DNA from: Anaerolineales bacterium UBA6055
Lineage (GTDB): Bacteria; Chloroflexota; Anaerolineae; Aggregatilineales; Phototrophicaceae
Length of the DNA stretch: 64,000 nt
Direction of reading: 5' to 3'
Assembly (NCBI GenBank): GCA_002428985.1
Contig: DIYL01000009.1
Span: forward strand, 273,179-337,178
A model generated the notes under the pieces. The model had not been told where the DNA came from. It did not search any database and worked only from the letters and a program-made list of their open reading frames with translations. A program made the translations under genes and the position numbers. Shown piece after piece: positions 18,248 through 26,962 of this stretch (positions within the stretch are counted from its first letter, which is position 1; each line of letters opens with the position of its first letter).

Positions 18248-19259
18248 TTTGTGGTACCTCCTCACGGATATCAGCCCAGCAAGACATAACATGTTCCGAG
18301 GTTCCATCGTAACCCGGTACATTTTCTAATGGGGGTTTATCCGTCCAACATTTTTCTAAATTCAAACGTTCCCGTACATCACAACGTGGTGCAAACGGGC
18401 AACCCTGTGGTTCATTCCGCATATCCGGTGGTGATCCTTCGATCTGGATCAATTTTTCTTCACCGCTAGAATCCAAACGTGGCAACGAGCCTAGTAGACC
18501 AACAGTGTAAGGATGACGGGTGTCACCGAATACGCCATGTGCCGAACCAGATTCCATAATACGTCCACCATACATAACCTGAATACGGTCTGCAATACCA
18601 GCAACCACACCAAGATCATGTGTAATCCAGATCATCGCCATATTAAACTCGTCTTTAAGCTGTTTGACAAGTTCAATAATTTGCGCCTGAATGGTCACAT
18701 CTAACGCGGTTGTTGGTTCATCTGCAATCAACAATTTCGGATTACAAGACAACCCCATTGCAATCATCACACGTTGACGCATCCCACCAGAAAATTGATG
18801 TGGATAATCATCAAGGCGACGATACGCATCAGGAATACCAACCATGTCAAGCAAATCTGCCGCACGCTTGCGCGCCTGTGATGTGTTCATGCCTTCGTGC
18901 AATTTTAGGGATTCCGTAATCTGTGTACCAATCGTCAATACGGGATTGAGCGATGTCATCGGATCTTGGAAGATCATTGCAATTTCTTTACCACGAATTA
19001 GTCGCATCTGCTCAGATTTGAGTTTGAGCAAATCACGCCCTTCAAATAACACTTCGCCAGATTCAATTTTGCCGGGAGGGCTGGGGATCAACCCCATGAC
19101 AGCAAGGGAGCTGACGCTCTTACCACTACCACTCTCACCTACAATACCTAGCGTTTCACCCTCTGCGATTTTATATGAGACACCGTTGACGGCATACACA
19201 GTCCCTTCTTGTGTATAAAACCGGACAACCATGTCCTTTACCTCTAATAAAGTGCTCAA
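18240..19259 (-). CDS. oppD: Oligopeptide/dipeptide ABC transporter ATPase, OppD type
   Basis: This 339-aa partner of OppF has Walker A GESGSGKS (41-48), signature SGGMRQRVMIAMGL, Walker B LLIADEP, and the C-terminal family block HPYTVGLLGSLPRLD with CPFAPRC. The start is taken as TTG at 19259. AAGGAGGG sits 7 bases upstream, and the protein then begins MSTLLEVKDM as in other OppD proteins. The gene overlaps oppF by 8 bases. The permease and substrate-binding genes normally next to this pair are absent on both sides. Confidence 0.9.
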   Translation of the reverse strand: MSTLLEVKDMVVRFYTQEGTVYAVNGVSYKIAEGETLGIVGESGSGKSVSSLAVMGLIPSPPGKIESGEVLFEGRDLLKLKSEQMRLIRGKEIAMIFQDPMTSLNPVLTIGTQITESLKLHEGMNTSQARKRAADLLDMVGIPDAYRRLDDYPHQFSGGMRQRVMIAMGLSCNPKLLIADEPTTALDVTIQAQIIELVKQLKDEFNMAMIWITHDLGVVAGIADRIQVMYGGRIMESGSAHGVFGDTRHPYTVGLLGSLPRLDSSGEEKLIQIEGSPPDMRNEPQGCPFAPRCDVRERLNLEKCWTDKPPLENVPGYDGTSEHVMSCWADIREEVPQNV

Positions 19260-19343
19260 TGAGCTACCCTCCTTACAGAACAAAATCTCTATTTCGAAAT
19301 AGGTTTAACTTTAGAGAGTTTGCCGAACTAAACCAAACTTGTC

Positions 19344-19382
19344 AAGCAAATAAAAACACATCTCTGATGGACAAAGATGTGT
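19344..19382 (-). terminator. Terminator of the GDP-fucose synthase-like gene
   Basis: An 8-bp stem (ACACATCT 19356-19363 with AGATGTGT 19375-19382) is followed on the minus strand by TTTTATTT. It lies 40 bases past the stop at 19423 and separates that gene from oppD. Confidence 0.7.
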
Positions 19383-19422
19383 GCAATATTACCAAAAAAC
19401 TGCTTGATTTACCAATTTTCGC

Positions 19423-20394
19423 TTACGAAATGGTCTCATTCTTCAGCATTTCGCGTTCCGCTTTGTACCATTTGATGGTTTCTCGTAGTCCTTCGCGGAA
19501 GTCTGTTTGTGAAATAAAACCAAATTCTTCCTCTGCACGCGATACATCCAACTTACGACGAGGTTGTCCATTTGGCTTTGATATGTCCCAGCGAAGCTCA
19601 CCATCGAACCCGACTTCATCGGCAATGATTTCCACCAAATCCTTAATACTGATCTCGAATGCACTACCGAGGTTCACGGGTTCACTACTGTTGTAATTTT
19701 CAGCCGCCATGACAATACCCCGTGCGGCATCATTCACAAATAGGAATTCGCGTGTCGGTGAGCCATCACCAAATAAACTGACATAGCCTTGCTCTTGTTC
19801 TTTGGCATCCATCATCTTGCGGATAACATCCGGAATCACATGCGCAGACTTAGGGTCGAAGTTGTCGCGTGGACCATACAGATTCACTGGGAGAATATTG
19901 ATTGAGTTATAGTTAAATTCTTGGCGATAGGCTTGACTTTGAACCAACAACATCTTCTTCGCTAAACCATAGGGTGCGTTGGTTTCTTCAGGATACCCAG
20001 TCCAAAGATCATCTTCTTTGAACGGAATAGGTGTATATTTAGGATAACTACAAATTGTGCCGATACCGACAAATTTTGTCACACCAGCTTGACGAGCATG
20101 TTCTAAGATGAGTGTGCCCATCATCAAGTTATCGTAGAAGAAAATGCCCGGATGCTCACGGTTGATGCCAATACCACCGACAGTCGCGGCCAGATGGATG
20201 ACCATCGTCACATCCGGATTATCCTCAAATAGGCGCATCACAGCAGATTTTTCGCGTAAGTCGTAGTCTTTGCTGCGCGGGATGATAATTTTGCCTGCGC
20301 CATTGGCTTTGAGTTCTTCAACGACATGACTGCCAAGAAAGCCAGACCCGCCCGTGACAATCACGACTTGTTTGTTCCAAAACTGTTCACTCAT
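19423..20394 (-). CDS. fcl: NAD-dependent epimerase, GDP-L-fucose synthase-like
   Basis: This 323-aa extended short-chain dehydrogenase has the Rossmann motif VTGGSGFLGSHV near the N-terminus. AATVGGIGINREHP, ICSYPKYTPIPFKEDDLW, the YGLAKK catalytic Tyr-Lys and AHVIPDVIRK follow. These blocks match GDP-4-keto-6-deoxymannose epimerase/reductase, which makes GDP-L-fucose for surface glycans. The usual Ser-Ser-Cys-Tyr block reads Thr-Ile-Cys-Ser here, a modest deviation. The partner GDP-mannose dehydratase is not in the window. The gene has its own terminator. Confidence 0.82.
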   Translation of the reverse strand: MSEQFWNKQVVIVTGGSGFLGSHVVEELKANGAGKIIIPRSKDYDLREKSAVMRLFEDNPDVTMVIHLAATVGGIGINREHPGIFFYDNLMMGTLILEHARQAGVTKFVGIGTICSYPKYTPIPFKEDDLWTGYPEETNAPYGLAKKMLLVQSQAYRQEFNYNSINILPVNLYGPRDNFDPKSAHVIPDVIRKMMDAKEQEQGYVSLFGDGSPTREFLFVNDAARGIVMAAENYNSSEPVNLGSAFEISIKDLVEIIADEVGFDGELRWDISKPNGQPRRKLDVSRAEEEFGFISQTDFREGLRETIKWYKAEREMLKNETIS

Positions 20395-20530
20395 ATATCT
20401 TGTACCTCTAGGATTTATTTCCGTTATTTCGACATGTGCCGAAGTGTATCATGTCTTATGTACACACCATAGACGAGTTTGTCCGCAAAAGTCTTATGAT
20501 GTCTGATATTAGAATCATACATAAAGCACA

Positions 20531-20564
20531 TAAAAAACAGAAAAGCCAGCATATGCTGACTTCT
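20531..20564 (-). terminator. Intrinsic terminator far from any upstream stop
   Basis: A 10-bp stem (20541-20550 with 20555-20564, loop ATAT) is followed on the minus strand by a six-T run. The nearest minus-strand stop upstream is at 20930, more than 350 bases away. It may end a short untranslated transcript instead. Confidence 0.6.
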
Positions 20565-20929
20565 CTACGTGAAGGGTATTGAAGGGGTTTAACTCTTCTA
20601 GCCTATGATTTGGGGAATCAAAAGACTTACACGTATTATAACGAATAATCTTGCAATTGCCGTTACAATCGTGAAACCCAAGCATTTTCAGCGTTTGTTA
20701 ATTGAAATGTAGACGTTTTTATAACCATTTATTGTCTAAAAACCAACAACAAATCGTTGTCTCAAGCATTATTGGAGTATTTGAGGAACTCTACATAACA
20801 GTGTCGCAAAATTTCCCTCATCCGTCAAATAGTAATTTGATCGTTGGCTGTGCGAGTCTCTGAAATTTTCGATCCATGACTTCAATCAGATAATATCAAC
20901 AGTGATGTACAGACATCCTGCTGTTTCTT
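20565..20929 (-). other. Gene-free stretch, possible small RNA
   Basis: No protein gene is seen. A minus-strand TATAAT box at 20635-20640 is followed about 70-100 bases later by the terminator at 20531-20564. That would yield a transcript of about 100 bases. A good -35 element is missing, so this remains a suggestion. The rest is AT-rich without repeats. Confidence 0.25.
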
Positions 20930-21742
20930 TTAACTCATATGGTTTAACTGTTTGTGGGTTGCATCACTTGGGACAAAGGTACACATGCGCAATGATGTTC
21001 CACCAATCATCTGGAATGTCATCAAAGTAAAGTCGAGTCGTCCTAATTGTGGGTGTTGTACATGAATTGGGATTTCCGGCTCACTTTGAATTTCGCCACT
21101 TGTCCACCAATCTACAAATTCAACACTAGCAGATTTAAGTGTATCGACCACCGAATCAAATTGTGGATCACCGAGGTAATGACTGGCATTGGTGCGGAAG
21201 TGTCCAACTAAGTCCCCTGCATAATCGTCCCAATTGATAATGCGCTGACGAATCAAAGCGTCGGTAAATGTCAAATACATGATATTGTATGAATCGCGTG
21301 AATGTCTGCCGAAATCACCAAAGATAAATCGTGTCGCCCGATTCCATGCAACCAGATTAGCATATGCTCCAGTTAGATATGTCGGGGATGGCATCAGATT
21401 ATCAAGCATCTGCAACAAGGTCGGGCTGATCGTTTCGTGCGGGAATGTCGGATAGGCATCATGTGCCAGAGATAGAAGATGATGCGTTTCGCTTAGGTCA
21501 AGTTGTAACGCATCGGCGATACTATCGAGAATATCCCGCGAGACTTGGATGTCTTGTGCTTGTTCCAATTTGGTATACCAAGCCACGCTAATGTTCGCGA
21601 GTTGTGCGACTTCTTCGCGTCGTAAACCGGGAGTCCGTCGGCGACCTTCATCCGGCAAACCGACATCTGCTGGCGATAAAGCAGCACGGTGTATTTTAAG
21701 GAATTCGGCAAGGGCTTGTCGTCGGGAATTTTGGATCATCAT
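20930..21742 (-). CDS. XRE-family regulator with MmyB-like ligand domain
   Basis: This 270-aa DNA-binding protein has an N-terminal helix-turn-helix: FLKIHRAAL, then GRRRTPGLRREEVAQLA and ISVAWYTKLEQ. This is the typical start of the MmyB-like group. Residues about 105-265 form the MmyB-type ligand-binding domain, with YLTGAYANLVAWNRATRF and LDFTLMTF recognisable. Fatty-acyl ligands are known for a few members, but none can be assigned here. It is divergent from the secreted SMP-30-like gene at 21881, which may be its target. Confidence 0.88.
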   Translation of the reverse strand: MMIQNSRRQALAEFLKIHRAALSPADVGLPDEGRRRTPGLRREEVAQLANISVAWYTKLEQAQDIQVSRDILDSIADALQLDLSETHHLLSLAHDAYPTFPHETISPTLLQMLDNLMPSPTYLTGAYANLVAWNRATRFIFGDFGRHSRDSYNIMYLTFTDALIRQRIINWDDYAGDLVGHFRTNASHYLGDPQFDSVVDTLKSASVEFVDWWTSGEIQSEPEIPIHVQHPQLGRLDFTLMTFQMIGGTSLRMCTFVPSDATHKQLNHMS

Positions 21743-21880
21743 GATAGGTTTCCAATTATCATTAACCTGATACTCTCAGTAGTAGGGTAAGCAAAAACGG
21801 GTAAGTTTGGTATGAATTTGTTGGTCAAAGTCATGTTGCACGACACACTTGATTATACAATCCGACGAGGAGAAACAACA

Positions 21881-22900
21881 ATGAAACACCTACAGACTTT
21901 ACTCATCGCATTACTCATCATGATTATCGCTTTACCCGTAGTTGCACAAGATGATGATAGCGATCCGGTATTTGTTGATATTCCCGGTGAAGCAACATTC
22001 CCCGAAGGCATCATCGCTGATGAAGACGGCACACTTTATATCACAGGATTCGGTAACGGCTCGATTTTGCAAGTTGTGGACGGAGAGGTCAGTGAATTCA
22101 AAGCATCCGGTGAAGACGGGCTATCCAGCGCAGTGGGCATGGTGATTGATGAAGAACGCGGTCGCTTGTGGGTTGCAAACTTCGCATTCGAAGGATTTAC
22201 CAGTAACGCCCTCGTTTATGACCTCGAAACAGGCGACTTACTCGCAGACATCCCTGATCCAGACGAAGAAGCACCGCATTTCTTCAATGAAGTTGCGATT
22301 GATGACGATGGACGTGTCTACATTAGTGATACGATGGCACCGATCATTTGGACAATTGACGAAGAATTGGGTGAAGCAGAAATTTTCGTACAAGATGATC
22401 TACTCGCGAATCCAGACCCAGAACGTCCTTTTGGTCTCAACGGGCTTGCGATTACAGCAGACGGTAACTACCTAATTGCGAGTGTGATGGATCGTATTAA
22501 CCAAGGCGATGGTCGTCTCGTACGCATTGACTTGGACACAGCCGAAGTGACAGATGTTGAATTAACAGGCGACGACGATGTGATCGCATCCTTCGGTGGT
22601 TCTGATGGCATGTTCTTTGAAGATGGCTTGCTCTTCATGGTCAACGTGACCCCACCATCAGCAATTATCACAGCCGAATTCAACGACGATTACTCCAGTG
22701 CAGAATTAGTAGCCCGTGACGCATTCGAAGATGTCTATGATCGCCCAACCGCATCCGAAATCTTTGATGGTCGCCTGTGGACAGTGAACAGTCAACTTGA
22801 CCACATCATTGATGATGGCAACGGCGATGTGAATACACCTCCAGAATTGCCATTCCAAATCGTCAGCGTAGACCTCGACACATTGCTTGACGAAGAATAA
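21881..22900 (+). CDS. Secreted SMP-30/gluconolactonase-like protein
   Basis: The 339-aa protein has a clear Sec signal peptide (LLIALLIMIIALPVVAQ). It is followed by a six-bladed propeller of the SMP-30/NHL type: FPEGIIADEDGTLYI, VGMVIDEERGRLWVA, FFNEVAIDDDGRVYI and LNGLAITADGNYLI. The acidic composition is typical of exported, metal-binding propellers. A lactonase reaction is possible but not shown. The ATG at 21881 has GAGGAG upstream. The longer in-frame start at 21812 precedes the signal peptide and is rejected. A strong terminator follows. Confidence 0.82.
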   Translation: MKHLQTLLIALLIMIIALPVVAQDDDSDPVFVDIPGEATFPEGIIADEDGTLYITGFGNGSILQVVDGEVSEFKASGEDGLSSAVGMVIDEERGRLWVANFAFEGFTSNALVYDLETGDLLADIPDPDEEAPHFFNEVAIDDDGRVYISDTMAPIIWTIDEELGEAEIFVQDDLLANPDPERPFGLNGLAITADGNYLIASVMDRINQGDGRLVRIDLDTAEVTDVELTGDDDVIASFGGSDGMFFEDGLLFMVNVTPPSAIITAEFNDDYSSAELVARDAFEDVYDRPTASEIFDGRLWTVNSQLDHIIDDGNGDVNTPPELPFQIVSVDLDTLLDEE

Positions 22901-22912
22901 AACCAATACACT

Positions 22913-22950
22913 ACGGGTGGGATTCGTCCTACCCGTCTTCTTCTTATTTT
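22913..22950 (+). terminator. Intrinsic terminator
   Basis: A 9-bp stem (22913-22921 with 22928-22936, loop ATTCGT) is followed by a T/C-rich tail, 12 bases past the stop of the SMP-30-like gene. Confidence 0.75.
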
Positions 22951-23113
22951 GCCTCTCTTTTATAAGCACCAATCCTATCCCAATGCGATCTATCACACAT
23001 AATCCAATTCAAGTAGCATACTTTCTAAATGTTGAATCTTGGGATTCCAGAACAGTAGGGGACTCATAGGTTTCATCACCCTGATGCAACAAGAAGATAA
23101 CATGAGGAAAGCA

Positions 23114-24241
23114 ATGCTTGAAAAACTGGAACAAATCAACTGGTCTGAACTGATACATGCATATGGTCAAGCAAGCGACATCCCCGATCATATTCAAAAA
23201 TTACGATCTGATGATTCTGATGTTTTGAGAAAGACATTTTCATATCTTTACAACCGTCTTTATCACCAATCGACAATTTATGAAGCGACTGTCGCTACAA
23301 TACCGTTTTTGATTGACCTACTAACGGAAGATAACATCAAAAGTAAGGCTTCTATTATTAGTATGTTGTCACACTTGTCTCATGGTAACTATCTAAGATC
23401 CTATAACCTAGGCTTATGGGATCAATTAGCACGAACCGAGGTTGCTAAAGGATTTCCAGTATATCTAAGTCTTATTGATGATGAAGATTGGGAAATAAGA
23501 ATACAGGCTGTAGCAATTCTCAGTTATTCGCCACGATTCGGAGAAGATAAAGCTCAAGTAATTCTAGATATATTAGCGAATAAGTTAGATAGCGAAGAAA
23601 ATGAACTTGTGATATGCGCTTTAATAACTGGTTTGGGAAACATGATCGGTGGATATAGATTACATGATGATAATAATGCTATCCAAGTTGCATCTCGCAT
23701 CGAAAGCATATATAAACTTGAATCCAATCCCAAAATACGACTTGTAGTATTGCTATCGATCCCCAAAATTTTGCAAGAAGAAACACCACAGTATGTGATT
23801 GATGGCTTGCTGAATATCGTGGAGAATCCTCCATTTCCTGGGACTCCTGCTAACATGGGAGATCCCAGTTATTTCGCACTAAAAAGTTTATGGCATCTAG
23901 ATACGAAGCGGTGTAAAGAATCACTGGAAATCGCAATTCAAAAACCAAACGCTTCATTGGATCCTTTGACAATTGCATCAGCGTTTATGGAATGGCTATA
24001 TGCTGAAAAAGGGCCTAATTTACCTTGGCGGACTTTAAGCGTAGGTAGTGCGGGTACAACAAACTACATATATCAAAAAATTCAACCACAGTTGAAACTA
24101 GATAAACTATCGGACTTTCAGACTCAAATTCTTAGGACAATCATCAACGAAGATACGATATGGCAATTTGAGCATAATCTTCTTGAGCGTTACGGGTTAC
24201 CTGCTGAACGAGAAGAAGCTAGAAAGCTACTTGAGAAATAA
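23114..24241 (+). CDS. HEAT-repeat protein
   Basis: The 375-aa all-helical protein opens with LEQINWSELIHAYGQASDIP, a characteristic start of a HEAT-repeat family spread across Bacteroidota, Actinobacteria and Chloroflexota. It then shows helical repeats of about 40 residues such as TVATIPFLIDLL and DEDWEIRIQAVAIL. It is probably a protein-binding scaffold. Some relatives lie beside toxin genes and may act as immunity proteins, but no toxin is next to this one. The start at 23114 has GAGGAAAGCA before it. Base composition here is more AT-rich than in the neighbouring genes. Confidence 0.75.
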   Translation: MLEKLEQINWSELIHAYGQASDIPDHIQKLRSDDSDVLRKTFSYLYNRLYHQSTIYEATVATIPFLIDLLTEDNIKSKASIISMLSHLSHGNYLRSYNLGLWDQLARTEVAKGFPVYLSLIDDEDWEIRIQAVAILSYSPRFGEDKAQVILDILANKLDSEENELVICALITGLGNMIGGYRLHDDNNAIQVASRIESIYKLESNPKIRLVVLLSIPKILQEETPQYVIDGLLNIVENPPFPGTPANMGDPSYFALKSLWHLDTKRCKESLEIAIQKPNASLDPLTIASAFMEWLYAEKGPNLPWRTLSVGSAGTTNYIYQKIQPQLKLDKLSDFQTQILRTIINEDTIWQFEHNLLERYGLPAEREEARKLLEK

Positions 24242-24410
24242 TGTCATCTCAAACTCAGAAGTTGGATATAGTTTAACTTTGAATTGATGCGTAACATTCT
24301 AAGATGCAATGACATCTGCCGAGGAATGTTTACATAAAATTGCAACCGTTTATGATTTTCTTACGTAAGGGATAATATGAAACAGCAATTTACATTGGGA
24401 GATTAAAAAT

Positions 24411-24968
24411 ATGAGCAATTCGCAAGATACAACACGTAATATTATCGGGATGATTTTAATCGGTGTCGGTGGGTTATTCTTACTGGCACAAGGCACAGAC
24501 TTCAATATTTTTGGACTTGGTTGGCCCCTATTCGTCCTCATTCCGGGTGCTATCTTCTTAACCATCGCCCTCCGTGCAGAAAATGAAGAAACCGTCGGAC
24601 TGATTTTCCCCGGCGTGATTGTCACAGGTACCGGTGTTATTCTGGCGTATCAAAATTTCACGGGACATTGGGAAAGCTGGGCGTATGTCTGGACACTCTA
24701 TCCGGTATTTGTTGGTATCGCGATGCGTCATATGGGATACCGCACCGATAGCTTTGATTTGCGCCGCACCGGACAAATGATGATGATCGTTGGTATGATT
24801 GCGTTTGTCAGCTTTGGTGCACTCTTCGAATTATTCATCTTTAATGGGGGAAGCTTTGGCATACTCGCACCGATCGCTCCGGTTGTGATGATTGGCGCAG
24901 GCTTGTTCCTTGTATTACGCAACGCTCGCTCCACCAGTAAAACCAAACGTAAAGCACACGACGTATAA
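24411..24968 (+). CDS. Multi-span membrane protein, LiaF-TM/DUF5668-like
   Basis: The 185-aa protein has about five or six hydrophobic helices. The first hairpin (IGMILIGVGGLFLLAQG then GLGWPLFVLIPGAIFL) resembles the membrane repeat found in LiaI/LiaF and related envelope-stress proteins. A basic tail (TSKTKRKAHD) faces the cytoplasm. No catalytic residues are seen. It stands alone, about 125 bases before uxuA. Confidence 0.65.
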   Translation: MSNSQDTTRNIIGMILIGVGGLFLLAQGTDFNIFGLGWPLFVLIPGAIFLTIALRAENEETVGLIFPGVIVTGTGVILAYQNFTGHWESWAYVWTLYPVFVGIAMRHMGYRTDSFDLRRTGQMMMIVGMIAFVSFGALFELFIFNGGSFGILAPIAPVVMIGAGLFLVLRNARSTSKTKRKAHDV

Positions 24969-25094
24969 TTCCAAGACATTTTGGGGGGGCACAACACAAC
25001 CTCCCCATGCATTATCCCCTGCGATTTGCTTGCACCCCACTTTAATTCACGTCATAATCCCCACTATAAACAATATTTATTAAGGACAAAACTT

Positions 25095-26069
25095 ATGATT
25101 CAAATTGCAGAATTTCTACCACCAACCTATTCACAGTTGTGGGATATGGTCAAACAATGTGGCGTGGAACAAGTCGTCGGGTCGATGAACTTTGATGATA
25201 AATATGGGGATGAACCACCATGGGGCTATAATTCGCTGTTACGTGTCAAAAACGGCTATGAAGATCGTGGATTTAAACTCGCTGTGATTGAAAGTCGCCC
25301 ACCACTCAATAAAGCTAAACTCGGTTTAGAAGGGCGCGATGAAGAAATCGAAACTGCCTGCGAACTCATCCGCAATATGGGTAAGCTCGGCATCGACGTG
25401 TGGTGTTATGAGTGGATGCCCGTGTTTAACTGGATGCGGACATCAACCACGATCGAAACACGCGGTGGCGCTCTTGTGACGGGCTACGATCACAGCCAGA
25501 TGGTGGATGCACCGATTACCGAATACGGCGAAGTCAGTGAAGAACAACTATGGGAAAACCTTGAATATTTCCTCAAAAAAGTGATTCCCGTTGCCGAAGA
25601 AGCTAACGTAAAACTCGCGATGCACCCCGATGACCCACCGCTATCACCGATTCGTGGATTAGGGCGGATTATGCGGAGTGTCGAAAATTACCAGCGACTT
25701 GTCGACCTCGTTCCAAGTCCAGTTAATGGGCTTACGCTGTGTCAGGGTAACTTCACTTTAATGACCGACGACTTGCCATCTGTCATCCGGCACTTTGGCG
25801 ACAAAATTTTCTTTGTGCATATGCGCGATGTAGAAGGCACAGCTGATCACTTCAATGAGACCTTCCACGATGCAGGTAAGACCGATATGGTCGAGTGTAT
25901 GAAAGCCTACCGCGACATCGGATTCGAAGGTGTATTGCGTCCCGATCATGTCCCGACAATGGCAGGGGATGACAACGAACATGCCGGTTATTCTGCCATT
26001 GGACGCTTGTTTGCAATCGGCTATCTCAAAGGCATCCGTGAAGTTGTCTATGGCGAAAAAGCATCATGA
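25095..26069 (+). CDS. uxuA: Mannonate dehydratase
   Basis: UxuA converts D-mannonate to 2-keto-3-deoxygluconate in glucuronate breakdown. The 324-aa TIM barrel shows KLAMHPDDPP, LTLCQGNF, FFVHMRDVEG, HDAGKTDM and RPDHVPTMAGD. These contain the metal and substrate ligands of the family. It is shorter than the E. coli enzyme (394 aa), as in many other phyla. Start: ATG at 25095 after AAGGACAAAACTT. The stop overlaps the next start by ATGA, so the two are coupled. The rest of the hexuronate pathway is not nearby. Confidence 0.9.
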   Translation: MIQIAEFLPPTYSQLWDMVKQCGVEQVVGSMNFDDKYGDEPPWGYNSLLRVKNGYEDRGFKLAVIESRPPLNKAKLGLEGRDEEIETACELIRNMGKLGIDVWCYEWMPVFNWMRTSTTIETRGGALVTGYDHSQMVDAPITEYGEVSEEQLWENLEYFLKKVIPVAEEANVKLAMHPDDPPLSPIRGLGRIMRSVENYQRLVDLVPSPVNGLTLCQGNFTLMTDDLPSVIRHFGDKIFFVHMRDVEGTADHFNETFHDAGKTDMVECMKAYRDIGFEGVLRPDHVPTMAGDDNEHAGYSAIGRLFAIGYLKGIREVVYGEKAS

Positions 26070-26833
26070 AGCTAGCATGCTGTGTCTGGGCGCTGACGTT
26101 ACCCGAAGACGAAACCCTCAATCATATGCAGTCGCTCGGGTTTGAGTGGATTGATATTCAACCGCACATGCTACGGACTGATGAAACCAAATCCCATGCG
26201 GATTCACTCGGGTTGAGGGTGTCATGTGTCGGTATCTCATTCGGGTTGCCCGATGGCAGTGGTCTAGAACATGCCGACGATACAAAACGGCAAAGCGCGA
26301 TTGATCATATGAAAGCTGGTATCGACCATGCGAGTAACCTCGGTGCGACATGTGCCTATGTTGTGCCATCGTTAGATACTAGCCAACCTGCATTGGATCG
26401 CTTTGCTGATTCCATGCGTGACATTGCTGATTATGCTGAGAAGGCAAACATCAAAGTTGGGATTGAACATTTCCCCGGACGTGCCTTACCAATAGCACAG
26501 GGCACACTAGACTTTATTGAGGACATCGGACATGATAACCTCTATTTGTTGCTCGATAGTGGGCATCTGCAAATGTCAAATGAAGATGCCTCAACTGTAA
26601 TACGAAATGCGGGTGATCGCCTCGCATATGTGCATCTAGACGATAACGATGGTGACGGCGATTTGCATTGGGCATTATTAGACGGTGTCATGACACACGA
26701 GTCACTCAAAGCATTAGTCGATGCACTCTATGAGATTGGCTATGATGGCATGGTGAGTTTGGAACTCAGCCCGAAATTGCCCGACCCACTTGACTCCTTA
26801 CAAAAAAGCATGAAAATCATTCAAAATCTGTAA
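26066..26833 (+). CDS. Sugar phosphate isomerase/epimerase family TIM barrel
   Basis: This 255-aa protein belongs to the xylose-isomerase-like (AP endonuclease 2) barrels. Candidate metal ligands are Glu in VGIEHFPGR, Asp and His in LLLDSGHLQ, His in YVHLDDND, and Glu in VSLELSP. The ATGA overlap with uxuA implies joint expression. It may supply or tidy the substrate of the dehydratase, for example by epimerising a keto sugar acid. The exact reaction is unknown. Confidence 0.85.
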   Translation: MKLACCVWALTLPEDETLNHMQSLGFEWIDIQPHMLRTDETKSHADSLGLRVSCVGISFGLPDGSGLEHADDTKRQSAIDHMKAGIDHASNLGATCAYVVPSLDTSQPALDRFADSMRDIADYAEKANIKVGIEHFPGRALPIAQGTLDFIEDIGHDNLYLLLDSGHLQMSNEDASTVIRNAGDRLAYVHLDDNDGDGDLHWALLDGVMTHESLKALVDALYEIGYDGMVSLELSPKLPDPLDSLQKSMKIIQNL

Positions 26834-26962
26834 AAATATCAATAGGTAAACTCTATAAATAACAAGTCGGGTTACAATAAAGACAATACAATGCGACATA
26901 GACACAACATCATGCTCTATGTCGCAGTCTTGTTTTTGGCGATTGGCGATAGGAGACTTGTT

